Below, piece by piece: positions 32,250 to 44,259 of a DNA stretch of 64,000 bases. The stretch spans positions 226,480,397 to 226,544,396 of the forward strand of contig NC_071354.1 of the NCBI RefSeq assembly GCF_943734655.1, given 5' to 3'. The DNA is from Sabethes cyaneus (lineage: Eukaryota > Arthropoda > Insecta > Diptera > Culicidae). Within the stretch, counting starts at the first letter, position 1; each line of letters begins with the position of its first letter. The notes under the pieces are model-generated. The model did not search any database. It had not been told where the DNA came from and saw only the letters and a list, made by a program, of their open reading frames with translations. The position numbers and the translations under genes were made by a program.

Positions 32250-33340
32250 ATTAATTCGGGTTTTTAGCTTTAAGGCAGCTTCCGAGTGAATTGATCACCA
32301 ACTGTTATTGGTCAAAAATATTTCGTAGGATGGTGGAAACGCTGTCTGGTAGACTGAATATGTTGTTCTTTTAGTTCCACTAGTGCTTCCAGGGTATCTA
32401 AGGGAAGCAATTTGGGGTCCTTACTGTTTTACTTGTACAATAATTGCTTGCCTAAACCTCATGGATTCAAACTTGTATGTGCTAACGATCTTAAGAACTT
32501 TATCAGTCTCAGTGTTGTTTTTGTCGGAAGCTTAGAAGCACCACGACCATTCTTTGGATTTATTATGTTATTTATTAGTTTTAAACAGGGACGTAAAATG
32601 TACTGGTTGGTGACAAAAATTTGAAGACATTTACCATTTTTTCTTGCTACCAGTCTTGCGGCATGTTACTGGTACACAAGCACCGAAATGAAATGCAAGA
32701 ACAACGAAAACATGTCATGGTCTACGTGTCATACACTCTTCGATATCGGGGAGAAAATGTCACCAGTCTTGGAGACACTTTTTTGTATTCTCTTTTACGC
32801 ACGTAAACCAAACATACAGCTTTCGCCCAAACAACACGGTTTTAAATAAGAAGGTCCCCAATACACCCTATTCTCTCCATACTATTCCAACTACAACTGT
32901 AAGCAAAAAGCGACAAATGCATGTCATTTCTACACGACATTTTGTGTGAATGGTCGGCTGACATACGAAAATGTTTGCTTATTATCATGTACGTATTCGG
33001 GCTAGTCTCGACACGCGCAAGCGATAGGTACTGTCGATACAGAAACAGTACAATTGCCACGGCAAGCAGAGCTGTTTGAGGACTGATAATTAGTGAAATC
33101 AACCGATGGATAGACAGAAACTTAAGTTTCATTGCAAAAGCTACCAGCGGTTTCTACGGTCTTCGACCGTTCTTTCACGCCTTTGTTCGCTCGGTTTTGA
33201 AAACAGTCTTCAAAACAATGAACCTCTTATGTAACCTGTTGGATCGCTAAAAGCATAACTATTCCATCCCGAGCTTAAAAATATGCCTTAAAACTTCTTT
33301 CGTGAAGGGACTCCACGCACCCACCACCGTTCGGACAATA
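32250..33340 (+). pseudogene. Decayed Jockey-like non-LTR RT, copy one
   Basis: KGSNLGSLLFYLYNN followed by CLPKPHGFKLVCANDL (about 32402-32495) matches the PQGSxLGPLLF..IND and YADDL motifs. The catalytic YADD is decayed to CAND. About 650 bases on, ATSGFYGLRPFFHAFVRSVL (about 33140-33200) fits the post-RT region at the right distance. Multiple stops and frame changes make it non-functional. Confidence 0.6.
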
Positions 33341-33479
33341 ACCGTAAACATCAAATCTTAGTGTTTCGATGTTTACGCTTACGGATCTTAGACTGTTATT
33401 TTGTCTATTTTGAATCATACATTGCGATATTCTCTGCGCAGAGAGTTTCAAGAAAACAACTGATTGGCAGTGAAGATAA

Positions 33480-34000
33480 CCTTAACCTTCGATGGTCGAT
33501 TTCAAACGAATTTGTCAGCTGAATTCAGATATAATTGTCGGATCGTAGACTCTCAGTAAAGCTAGTCTCTATCGTTTCCGGTAATTTATGCAATAAGTTT
33601 GGTGTTCCACAGGGAATTAACTGAGGACCGCTTCTTTTCCTCATATACATATACTTTAACGACGCGTGTTTTGTAATCCCAACTAGATACGAACTATTAT
33701 ATGCGGATGATTTGTAAATATTATTGGTCGTAAGATCCATAGCCGTGACCAGTAAGCAGCTATAAAATCTTTTTGGCCGATTTGCTCTATATAAGCGTCT
33801 CCAAATGTTCTGTCATCACGATTACCAGAAGCAAAGCTTGAATCATATATGTTTATGCAATCGAAAGGTTTGCTAATGTCAAACACCTGCTAGATTCCAT
33901 GCTCACTTTCCGACACCACTATTTAAATATTATATCAAAAGCAAACCGAAACCTGGGACTCATTTAGCGCTTAGCCAAAGATTCTCGTGATCCGTATTGA
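33480..34000 (+). pseudogene. Decayed Jockey-like non-LTR RT, copy two
   Basis: FGVPQGIN, a stop, GPLLFLIYIY..FNDACFVIPT and LLYADDL (about 33600-33715) are RT motifs with an intact YADDL. Downstream, around 33890-33960, SKPKPGTHLALS continues the post-RT region with frame changes. It follows the first decayed copy in the same orientation. Confidence 0.65.
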
Positions 34001-34690
34001 CGCGGCTTTTTACTCTGACGGTAATTTGATTAAAATTCCTTATGATTTATTTTACATAACTTGTGTTGTTCATTCTTCTTTAATTAAAGTTCAGCGTTCA
34101 CTCTATATTAAACTTGTTTTACTAAAAAAAATTGAAGCATTTTTTTGCTTTTCTTCTATCCCTTTCACTCTTCCCTTAATTCATCCAAAAAAGCTGAAAA
34201 AATTACACAAAACTGGTGCATAATAAGTTTACTCGACTTTTTTTGTCAAAAACTAAGCGCTAAATCTTGCTTATAAATAAAGCAATAAGCAATGATATAA
34301 AAATCCTAGTTTCATAGCAAAAACGATGTCACAAAAAAGTCACAACAGCTGGTAAGAAAATGATACAAAATTGATAAAATAGAATGATACAAGAAATGAA
34401 AATCTTATAGTTGGCCATAGCCATTTCTCCTGATAAAGTCAGTAGGATAGTTGCTATTCTTAAAGACGTTTATACCCACGCAGTTGGCCTTGAGATACAA
34501 CACTGACTGGTCTGACAAGTCAATCGCTTAATCTTGCCATTGGGGTGGGTAGGTCTAATCTAAGTTCATATATTAAAGTGAAGGTGTACCCTAACGTGGG
34601 GAGGAGGTTTTCTTAAGGTAAAAGAGCTTTGCTTGTCTTATATTATGTAAATTGTCAGATCGAAAAAAGAGGCATACGGCCTACAGATGT
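34001..34690. other. AT-rich spacer, no gene seen
   Basis: A drifted ATGATACAAAA stretch lies at about 34320-34400. Otherwise nothing is recognised. Confidence 0.45.
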
Positions 34691-35020
34691 AAGCCATAAT
34701 GGAGGTTAGGCATAATGGACATTATTCATAATGGATGATAGGCATAATTCATGATAGGGGTAATGTGTGGAGAGCATAATGTATAGTAGACATAATGAAA
34801 GTTAGGTAATCTGCCGTTAGCTTGCAAGAGGTCCAATCGACTCAGTTTAAAAAATCATTGCAGATAGGGTGAATCGATTTACCTACGAATGGCCGAAACT
34901 CAATTGGACGAATTATAAATGGCATAGCAGATCTAATGGAATCACAAATGACCGAAATGCGAATGGTTGAATCATAACTGACCGAAACTCACATGGCCGA
35001 ATCACAAATTTCCGAATGTT
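34690..35020 (+). repeat. Two short degenerate tracts
   Basis: At 34690-34805 the words are GGCATAATGGATGATA-like. At 34880-35020 they are CGAATGGCCGAAACTCA-like (CCGAAACTCAATTGG, CCGAAACTCACATGG, CCGAATCACAAATTT). Two further vocabularies are thus side by side. Confidence 0.65.
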
Positions 35021-35690
35021 ATAAAAAAGATTCGCGGTCTTCGACTTGTATTATATACTGTTCTTATTAGCTACAGCCCGTTCGGATTCAACTAAGGGAC
35101 TCCTGCTAATCAGTAAACCTAGGAAAATGCATGCACCAACATAAAGACGATTTCTTCGGAGAAGGGCTGTGCCCTGCAGTGGCTGGCACTTCCGATGGTG
35201 AGTCGGCGGCAATACTTGCGGCCCGTGGCCATCTCGGCCTGAATTATCTATGAACAGTAAAAATGTTTTGTACGGAATTAAGCCAAAAAGCCGTTATGCG
35301 AAATGTTTTTCTTCCAAATGGTCCCCTGTGTTTAAGTCAATATTTTTATAGCAACGATATCCGAGCTGTTGACGAGAACCTGTCCTGGCTCCATCATAAC
35401 TCCGGAATGGTTGGACCGTTCTCCACTAAACTTGGCATCGATGTTCTTTAACAAAAGGGAATCAGCACGGGGTGGTTGACAAAAATGGGTCTCTAACACT
35501 TTAGTTCAAATAAGAAGAATGCCTTTGTCTCTTGCTTTATATAAAACAAAAGGGTGGAATTGGATGAGGGGACAGTAGGCGTTCAAATGTAGAAATAGGG
35601 GTTTGATTCTGGCCTTATGCAAATTTCTATTACGCTTACAAATGTACAAGTGACTGCGAGACAAAGGGGACCGAGTAAGATCGAGTATTC
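35021..35690. other. Spacer, no gene seen
   Basis: Mixed composition with a GC-richer patch near 35160-35240. The 62-codon frame at 35263-35451 has no recognised motif. Confidence 0.4.
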
Positions 35691-35699
35691 AGCTAGTAC

Positions 35700-36010
35700 C
35701 AAATAAAAATTCGGTAAATAACACAACGCAGTTTTAAAAAATTACCACCAGAAGGACAAACAATGAGATAGAAATGATACAGAGGGTTAGAAATGAAAAT
35801 TTTAGTCCGTTTTCTTACCCAAAAACTCAAAGTTTATACTTATAAGTTTATAGAATGGTGCACATTCTAAATCACACCTTATTTTGAAAACATAACGATA
35901 TAAAAATCGTGATTTCATGACAATAATAACCCAAAACATCATTCAGAAATGACACAAAGAGCAAGATATAAATGACTCAAAAAATACAAAAAAAAATGAT
36001 TCAAATATAA
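35700..36010 (+). repeat. Degenerate ATGATACAAA/ATGACAC tract
   Basis: Drifted AATGATACA, AATGACACAAA and AATGACTCAAAAA words lead up to the Helitron and resume after it at 39797. The insertion therefore split this tract. Confidence 0.6.
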
Positions 36011-39000
36011 TCTATACCTATAAAGAAGGATTTCTGTCTGTCTGTCCGTATGTTCCTTATAGAATCGAAAACTACTGAACCAATCGGCATGAAAATATGC
36101 ATGTAGAGGTTTTTTGGGGCCAGGAAAGGTTTTAGTGATGGTTAGAAACCCCTCCCCCCACTAAAAGGGGGGGCTCCCATACAAATGAAACACAAATTTC
36201 TGCATAACTCGACAACTAATCAAGCAAATAGAACAAAATTTGGCATGTGGGTGTTTTCGATGACAAGAATTTATTCTATGGTAAATTGAGACCCCTCCCC
36301 TCTTTATGAGGGGAATTATAATTCCTCTCCTCTTTAAAGGGGGGGGGGGGGCTTCCATACAAATTGCCTCATAACTCGAGAACTAATCAAGCAAATGGAA
36401 CCAAATTTGGCATGTGAAGGTTTTCGAGGGCAAGAATATTTTCTATAGTAAATTAAGACCCCTCCCCACTTTAAGAGGGGGGGCTCCTATACAAACGAAA
36501 TACAAATTTCCTCATAACTCGAGAACTAATCAAGCAAATGGAACCAAATTTGACACGTGGGTGTTTTTGGAGACAAAAATTTTTTCTATGATGAATTGGG
36601 ACCCCTCCTCGTTTTAGGAGAGGGATCCTATACACATGAAATACAAATTTCCTCATAACTGAAGAACTAATCAAGCAAATGGAACAAAATTTGGCATGTG
36701 AGTCTTCGAGGGCAAGAATATTTTCTATGGTGAATAAGGACCCCTCCCCACTTTAGGAGGGGGGGCTCCTATACAAACGAAATACAAATTTCCTCATAAC
36801 TCGAGAACTAATCAAGCAAATGGAACAAAATTTGGCACGTGGGTGTTTTTGGAAACAAATTTTTTTTCTATGATGAATTGGGACCCCTCCCACTTTAGGA
36901 AGGGGGGCTCCTATACAAATGAAATGCAAATTACCTCACTCGAGAATTAATCAAGCAAATGGAACAAAATTTGGCATGTGAGTCTTCGAGGGCAAGAATA
37001 TTTTCTATAGTAAATTAAGACCCCTCCCCACTTTAAGAGGGGGGGCTCGTGTACCAAAGAAACACAATTTTCCTCATAACTCGAGAAGTAATTAAGCAAA
37101 TGAAACCAAATTTGGCATGTGGGTGTTTTTGGAGACAAAAATTTTTTCTATGATGAATTGGGACCCCTCCTCGTTTTAGGAGGGGGATCCTATACACATG
37201 AAATACAAATTTCCTAATACAAATTTCCTCATAACTGAAGAACTAATCAAGCAAATGGAACAAAATTTGGCATGTGAGTCTTCGAGGGCAAGAATATTTT
37301 CTATGGTGAATAAGGACCCCTCCCCACTTTAAGACGGGGGGCTCCTATACAAACGAAATACAAATTTCCTCATAACTCGAGAACTAATCAAGCAAATGGA
37401 ACAAAATTTGGCACGTGGGTGTTTTTGGAAACAAATTTTTTTTCTATGATGAATTGGGACCCCTCCCACTTTAGGAAGGGGGGCTCCTATACAAATGAAA
37501 TGCAAATTTCCTCACTCGAGAATTAATCAAGCAAATGGAACCAAATTTGGCATGTGAAGGTTTTCGAGGGAAAGAATATTTTCTATAGTAAATTAAGACC
37601 CCTCCCCACTTTAAGAGGGGGGGCTCGTGTACCAAAGAAACACAATTTTCCTCATAACTCGAGAAGTAATTAAGCAAATGAAACCAAATTTGGCATGTGG
37701 GTGTTTTTGGAGACAAAAATTTTTTCTATGATGAATTGGGACCCCTCCTCGTTTTAGGAGGGGGATCCTATACACATGAAATACAAATTTCCTCATAACT
37801 GAAGAACTAATCAAGCAAATGGAACAAAATTTGGCATGTGAGTCTTCGAGGGCAAGAATATTTTCTATGGTGAATAAGGACCCCTCCCCACTTTAAGACG
37901 GGGGGCTCCTATACAAACGAAATACAAATTTCCTCATAACTCGAGAACTAATCAAGCAAATGGAACAAAATTTGGCACGTGGGTGTTTTTGGAAACAAAT
38001 TTTTTTTCTATGATGAATTGGGACCCCTCCCACTTTAGGAAGGGGGGCTCCTATACAAATGAAATGCAAATTTCCTCACTCGAGAATTAATCAAGCCAAT
38101 GGAACCAAATTTGGCATGTGAAAGTTTTCTAGGGCATGAATATTTTCTATGTAGAATTAGAACCCCTCTCCACTTTAAGAGGGGGGGCTCCTATACAAAC
38201 GAAATACAAATTTCCTCATAACTCAAGAACTAATCAAGCAAATGGAACCAAATTTGACACGTGGGTGTTTTTGGAGACAAAAATTTTTTCTATGATGAAT
38301 TGGGACCCCTCCTCGTTTTAGGAGGGGGATCCTATACACATGAAATACAAATTTCATCATAACTGAAGAACTAATCAAGCAAATGGAACAAAATTTGGCA
38401 TGTGAGTCTTCGAGGGCAAGAATATTTTCTATGGTGAATAAGGACCCTTCCCCACTTTAGGAGGGGGGCTCCTATACAAATGAAATACAAATTTCCTCAT
38501 AACTCGAGAGCTAATCAAGCAAACGAAACCAAATTTGGCATGTGAAAGTTTTCGAGGGCAATACTTTCTATGGTGAATTAAGACCCCTCCCAACTTTAAG
38601 AGGGGGGGGGGGGGGGCTCCTATACAAATGAAATACAAATTTCCTCATAACTGAAGAACTAATCAAGCACATAGAACCAAATTTGGCATGTGGAGGTTTC
38701 TGGAGGCAAAAATATTTTCTATGGTGAATTACGAACCCTCCCAACTTTAAGAGGGGGTGCTTCTACTCAAATGAAATACAAATTTCCTCATAATTCGAGA
38801 ACTAATCAAGCAAATGGAACCATATTTGACATGTGGGTGTTTTTGGAGGCAACCATTTTTTCTATGATGAATTAGGACCCCTTACCTTTTTAAGAGGGGG
38901 GGCTCTCATACAAACGAAATACAAATTTCCTCATAACACTAGAACTAATCAAGCAAATGGAACCAAATTTATCATGTGGGTGTTTTTGTAGGCAAGAATA

Positions 39001-39796
39001 TTTTCTATGGTATATTTTCTATGGATTTCCCCACTTTAAGAGGGGGTGAGGGCTCCTATACAAATAAAAAACAAATTTCCTCATAACTCGAGAACTAATC
39101 ATGCAAATGGAACCAAATTTGACATGTAAGTGGTTTTGGACGCAAGATTTTTTTCTATGGTGAATTGAGACCCCTCTCTTCTTTAGAAAGCGAGTTATGA
39201 CCCATCTCCCCTTTAAGATGGTGGGCTTCCATACAAATGAAATGCAAATTTCCTCTTATCTCGAGAACTAATCAATCAAATGGAACCAAATTTGGCATGT
39301 GGGAGTTTTAGATGGCAGAAATTTTTTCTATGGTGAATTACGACCCCTTCCCCTTTTAAGAGGGGATCTCCCATACAAATGAAATTCAAATTTCCTTATA
39401 ACTTGAGAACTAATCAAGCAAATGGAACCAAATTTGGCATGTGGGAGATTTTGGAGTCTTGAATTTATTTTACGATAGTTAGAGACCTCTCACCCCTGTG
39501 GACTCTCATACAAATAAAACAGAAATTTTTGCGAAACTCAAAAACTAATCGAACTCGAGAAATTCGAGACTCTTCCATAAAACATTAGTCAATACAAGAC
39601 CACAAAAATTATCTATAGTAATACTAGATCATTCAGGACGAGACGGTCTCGAGTGTTGCCGGTGACCCGCCGTCGGAAGCGCCGCCCACTGGGGGGCTTG
39701 CAAAACTCGAGATTGTGACAAAGATCATCCGAGATTCATGATTTATGTACAACACAGGTTAATTTGTGGCAATACGAAGTTTGTCGGGTCAGCTAG
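36011..39796 (+). mobile_element. Non-autonomous Helitron filled with satellite monomers (3.8 kb)
   Basis: It begins TCTATACCTATAAAGAAGG after an A and ends ACGAAGTTTGTCGGGTCAG-CTAG before a T, as Helitrons do. The first ~140 bp (CTACTGAACCAATCGGCATG; TTTTTTGGGGCCAGG) and last ~330 bp match the copy at 52327-55549. Nearly all the interior is a tandem array of ~140-bp monomers. There is no Rep or helicase gene. Repeated frames reading YKFPHNSRTNQANGTKFG or the opposite strand are products of monomers near a multiple of three in length, not proteins. Confidence 0.85.
36130..39500 (+). repeat. Tandem array of ~140-bp monomers with higher-order ~565-bp period
   Basis: Each monomer has GACCCCTCCCCACTTTAAGA then GGGGGGGCTCC, ACAAATTTCCTCATAACTCG, AGAACTAATCAAGCAAATGG, ACCAAATTTGGCATGTG and a TTTTTTCTATGATGAATT end. 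Successive ACCCCTCC starts at 36458, 36601, 36740, 36883 and 37020 are 137-143 apart. The variant TCCTCGTTTTAGGAGGGGGA recurs at about 36601, 37163, 37741 and 38305 (562, 578 and 564 apart), so four monomers form a higher-order unit present about three times. The CCCCTCC/GGAGGGG halves make a hairpin in every monomer. Confidence 0.88.
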
Positions 39797-40020
39797 TACA
39801 AACATAATGCAAATAACGATACAACACGAGGTATGACACAATATCAATCGAAATTTTCATAAGGAACTCGCAACCGAAAAGTCACTTTTTTCAAGGTATG
39901 ACACAAAATTGATTGAATACTGATTCAACAATGGAATATTGAAATAATAAAAAGAAAGAAATTAACGAAAAGGACTCATAACAGGTACAAAAATATTACG
40001 AAAACTATTACAAAAGTGAT
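39797..40020 (+). repeat. Degenerate ATGACACAA/GATACAA tract, continuation
   Basis: Continues the vocabulary of 35700-36010 after the Helitron (ACGATACAACACG, GGTATGACACAAAATTG). Confidence 0.55.
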
Positions 40021-43000
40021 TTTAAGATAAGCATTAAATAGTTCAGTGGAATTAAAGCAGCGGAATGGGAACTTCATACGGAACACCATTCTTACTATGC
40101 TAATCAGTTCCTATTTCAACAACCACCTGGTCCAATATCCAATAAATGCCATTTAGAACTTCGAGTTTAGACTCTTGCAGTTTCTTAACTTGGACTTTAA
40201 GTACCATTTAAACCAAAACCATTTGCTAAAGTAATCCGACAGATTAATTTTAATCAGCTAAAGCTCATCCCGTCCGCTAAGAACGCAATATCGCCCTATC
40301 CCGAAAAAGAAACGAAATTGCATTAAAAATGACACCATATTTTTCCATTCCGACCGTCGCGTCGGCAGCGTCGTCGTTGCCGCCGTTTTATATTTTTTTC
40401 GGTTGCTACTCCAGCAGAATCCAGAACAGGATAGCAGCGCTCTCGCTAACTTCAGACGGCAGTGAAATCCTAAACAGGAACAAGCATTAAAAATGCAGAC
40501 GTAGTCAAATGGCTTGTAATAGTGTTTGCTAAATTTATTGTTGAAACATGCCGCCATCCACGATCCGGAACGCTACTCTCACCGCACCGGTCGGTCGGTC
40601 GGGCTCACGGCAGCAGCAGCAGCAGCGGCAGTGTGGACAGCCCTTGTGAATGTGAAGTGTGTTTTCCCTTGCTGTGTTCGGTATTCAAAGCAGCTTTTCG
40701 TGCTTTTCCGCACTGCTCCCCTCCCACCCTCTTTCGGTTTGTTCGGTTCGGCGGAACCTTACCATACACAGGTCTGCATGATCCTGCAATTTGTGTTTAT
40801 TTGTTTTATTTAAGCCCTTCTGTGCCAGTCAGCCCAGCCAAGCAGTCAGTCGATGCTATTACCACTACTGTTCGTTCTTCCTTTCGGTTTCGTTTCGGTC
40901 GAGAGTGAAAATCCTTGGTAACACAGGACTATCCCGGCTCTACCTACCTACCCACCCCAATCCTACCGGCCGGCTGTCCTCACTTGCACTGTCGGGGAAA
41001 GTTTTTCCGAAACTAGGATGGAGAATTGCTGTTTCCACCGGAGCGTAAAACACGGACCAGTGTGCAAGTAAAGATGTTAGCAAAGAGCTAAAGAAAGCTT
41101 GCCTCCTTGTGCTTCTTGTTCTTCGCCTACCGCCGGGCGGGATGCCGTGTGAACTAAACAGTGCAAGAGGGAGCTTTTCGCTTGTCGGTTGAGATGGGAC
41201 GACGGTTTTATTATTGTACGAAATTTTCTGGAAACCCTCGTCTTTGGCGGCGACGCTGCCGGCTGTGGCTCTTCTGTGTGTACAGTGACTGCCTTTCCCT
41301 AGCTGTCAGACGCGTGGGCATTGTGGAAGCCCAAACTGCAGCCGGATTTTATCCCCTCCAAAGCATTCCTTCAGCACGTCCCAGTTTGGCAGCGGCACTG
41401 GGAAAGCGTGGCTGTGCATTTTCGGGGAACATTTCAATTTTTTAGGGGTACGTTAACCTTTTGCGTCCCCGGGTTTGCCCCGCGGGACGCTGCTTCCGTC
41501 CATTCCGCGCTCTCGAACCAGCCGGAATCGGATGGTTAAGGGACTATGCTATGCTGTTACTGCTGCAGCTCTATAGAGAAATACTGGAGGGAAACGTTGA
41601 TGACGGTGACGGCGATGACGATGACGATGACGATGTTGACAATGCCCAACCGAGGGGCACGCCAACGCTGCTACACACGGGAACATGATTGCACTTAAGC
41701 TGACAGTCGAACAACCCCCTTTCCCTTTCGGGCGGACCGTGTTCAAACAGTGGATAGCGCTTAGCCTGCTCTTGTCGGGATTTGATGATTCGTTTCGATG
41801 TGCAAATAGATTCCCGGACGAAATCCGATGAAGAAAACAAGATCTTGTGATGCAACGATGGGAACCGAGTAGCAATAAGCAAGTAGAAGTGAAAGTAGAA
41901 AGTGGGGATTGCCAAATTTTCGTTACAATATTCCACAATAGCAGTGGCGGAAAATTTATCCTTTTGTGCGAGCGCGTGAGGCGGGTCAAGAAGAGGAAAA
42001 AAGCCAAAGGATTTTCTATTTTCCCTGGTAATTTCGTTGCTTCGTTCAGTTGCATCCCTTTTAGAATTCCCCATGCTGTTGACCGACCGACTGCTGGTGG
42101 GTGTGGGATTGTGTATAGTCTATCGGCGGATATCCTTCGTTTCTTGGCATACCTACCTTGGAAGCCAGGATGGCAAGCTAGATCCACGAGTGGGAACTTG
42201 TTTAGACGAACAACCCCGCCTCGGGGATTCCACTCGCCGAATTTGGAGTATCCTTTGGCTTTTCACTAACTAACCAGACTCCTTTCATTCTAATCTCTGA
42301 ACAAAAGTTACAACGAAGGAAGATAAAAAAAAATACAACAACAAACAAACGATTCATGATAGCAGTCCAGGCTAGGACATCCAGTCAGAAACGAGTCACC
42401 CAAACCGGAGAATAGTTTTCTGGTGGCGGTGACTTCAACGTACGTCGGTCGACCGGATGCTCGTGACAGGATTTGTCTGAGCTTGAACAGCAGCGGCGAG
42501 ATGCTGAGCGTGCGGTTGTTGGTTTAGTTTTATTTTTGGTTTCACTAGCCGCTGCTCTGTGTCTGCAGTCCGCTCAGCCGAGCAGAGAGTCGTCCTGTCG
42601 TTGGCATGTTTCATCGTGGTAGAATTTGACTTTTATCGAATAGAATAACTTTGTTTACTTGTTCTCGTCCGCTCGGAGTTCGACTTTCTGGGAAGGTAGG
42701 ATCATGTCTATCGCTTTGGGAGATGGGGGATATTTCATGGTATCTCGTACATAATGGGTTTACGGTACACTAACCATTGTCGCTTGAATGTGTGTCATTC
42801 ATGTAGCTGGCTGGCTTACTTCGTGTGGCTAGTTTAATAGGTATTACATAACGGTTTAACCTGTAAATTCTAGACGTATGACTAATGACAGCACACTAAT
42901 GTTCGGCTGAGATTTATTTGAAAAATAGTTCTCATGGTTCGGATGTCGTTCGTCCACAGATAAATTATAGTAGATTCGGTACTTCATCTATACAAAATAG

Positions 43001-43290
43001 CTATATGGACATAAATTTCAATTTTATCTGATCATCAGTTGTGAGTAGGAGGAAGGGAAGTGAAAGGTCTTCGATAGCCCACGGCACAGAAAAGGCCCAC
43101 TAGCAGAAACACACAAAAAAAAACAAAAAACTACTCAACTGAAGCACACGTTGGGAAGTGCTTTGTTATCCCCGACAAAAGACGGTAAATTGTACGTTCC
43201 TGAGACAGCAAATTGAACAGCACACTCGGAAGTAATGGTGTGGGCCGAAGGGTCTCAATTTTAAAACGAAATGAAGTCTAAATTCACAAT
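40021..43290. other. Higher-complexity island, possible 5' UTR or regulatory DNA
   Basis: From about 40260 to 42640 the DNA is GC-rich and unique-looking, with GCAGCAGCAGCAGCAGCGGC at 40611 and a GATGACGATGACGATGACGATG run near 41607. TATTTAAG at 40807 lies about 39 bases before TCAGTCG at 40846, a spacing near but longer than typical TATA to initiator distance. Many 60-210-codon frames overlap on both strands, none with domains. Untranslated exon sequence of a neighbouring gene is a reasonable guess. Confidence 0.35.
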
Positions 43291-43348
43291 GTCCTTATTG
43301 GAACTAAGCATAAGCATAAGCATAGGATACCGGAAGTCCATATTGGAA
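43291..43348 (-). mobile_element. Tail-only retroelement insertion (31 bp) with ~13-bp target duplication
   Basis: GTCCTTATTGGAA (43291-43303) and GTCCATATTGGAA (43336-43348) differ by one base and bracket a 31-bp insert made of (AAGCAT)3AGGATACC plus a few bases. This is the extreme 3' tail of the element at 4530-6174, i.e. a reverse transcription event that stopped almost at once. Confidence 0.65.
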
Positions 43349-43690
43349 TACTGGAAGCTGAAGTTCCAAATTAAAGCCCAAAACATGGTCTATGATATAG
43401 CTCAAATTGAAGTCCGAAACGAAATTCAAAGTGACATAAAAAATCCAAAACTCCAAACCATCCAAACTAATTATGCTCAAATTAAAACTCAAAATGTAAT
43501 CAAAATTTTAGTTGAAAATGACTCTCACATTCAATTTCAAATTGAAGTCCATCTTAAAGTCCAAATTCATGTCTTAATTTAAATTCTAGTCCAAAAAAAC
43601 TCTAAATTACAGTCCAAATCAAAACCTCAATTGATATACTAATAATTGAAGTTCAAATTGAGGATTCAAACGAGGAGCACAACATTTGCA
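43349..43690 (+). repeat. Degenerate tract built on AATTGAAGTCCAAA
   Basis: Same vocabulary as 4031-4507 (TCAAATTGAAGTCC, AATTAAAACTCAAAA, TTCAAATTGAAGTCC). Both tracts carry an (AAGCAT)n insertion at their edge. Confidence 0.7.
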
Positions 43691-44255
43691 AAAAAAATTG
43701 AATTATACCGGTTGTGTCTGAAACACACACCTCTGATTGCTTTAAACGCAGTTTAATTATAAAATGATGATGAAAATCACGAACAAATTTGTAACATGAG
43801 GCATAAGGAAGCAAACATCACTAAAACGATTGAGAACATAAAGGGCTCCAAGTTGCTTCCTTGAGGTACTACGGAACTACGGCTTCCTTAAGGAAATTTA
43901 CAGCAAAATTTTGGGAACGAGACGAATCTACCTTAATATTAGGTTTGGGGTTCACCTGATAGTATTTCAACTAGGCTTACGATGTTCGATTGGGGTTCGG
44001 TTCGATTGGGATTAGCACGGTAGAAAGCTGACTTAAAGTCAGTGTAAAGAGTGTTAGGATCACAATTTGTTCGGCCTAAACTTGCCGCATTGCTTTTAAT
44101 CGTGCATTTGAAAACCTGAACATGTAGAATGGTGCCTCTCTTTAGATTTTGACATTTGCTCAATTCAATTATCAAAATAACGTCCAAGTAAGAGGAGCAT
44201 CGAATCAAAATTGTGCACGCGCATCCGATCCGACTGGTTCGAAAAATCCAATACT
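43691..44255. other. Spacer, no gene seen
   Basis: Mixed sequence upstream of the mariner remnant. No inverted terminal repeat of that element was found here. Confidence 0.4.
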
Positions 44256-44259
44256 CGTG

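Noticed and set aside
36161..38875. Recurrent 60-80-codon frames in the 36-39 kb array (for example with NSRTNQANGTKFG)
   Set aside because: Monomer lengths near a multiple of three repeat the same frame; variable G runs shift it, and there is no stable coding phase.
40807..40851. TATA box plus TCAGT initiator promoter
   Set aside because: Spacing of about 39 bases is longer than usual, and both motifs are common by chance; mentioned only within the island entry.
41549..42187. 212-codon minus-strand frame in the 40-43 kb island
   Set aside because: Composition varies abruptly along it (His/Arg-rich triplet run, then mixed), overlapping plus-strand frames are equally long, and no domain is evident.
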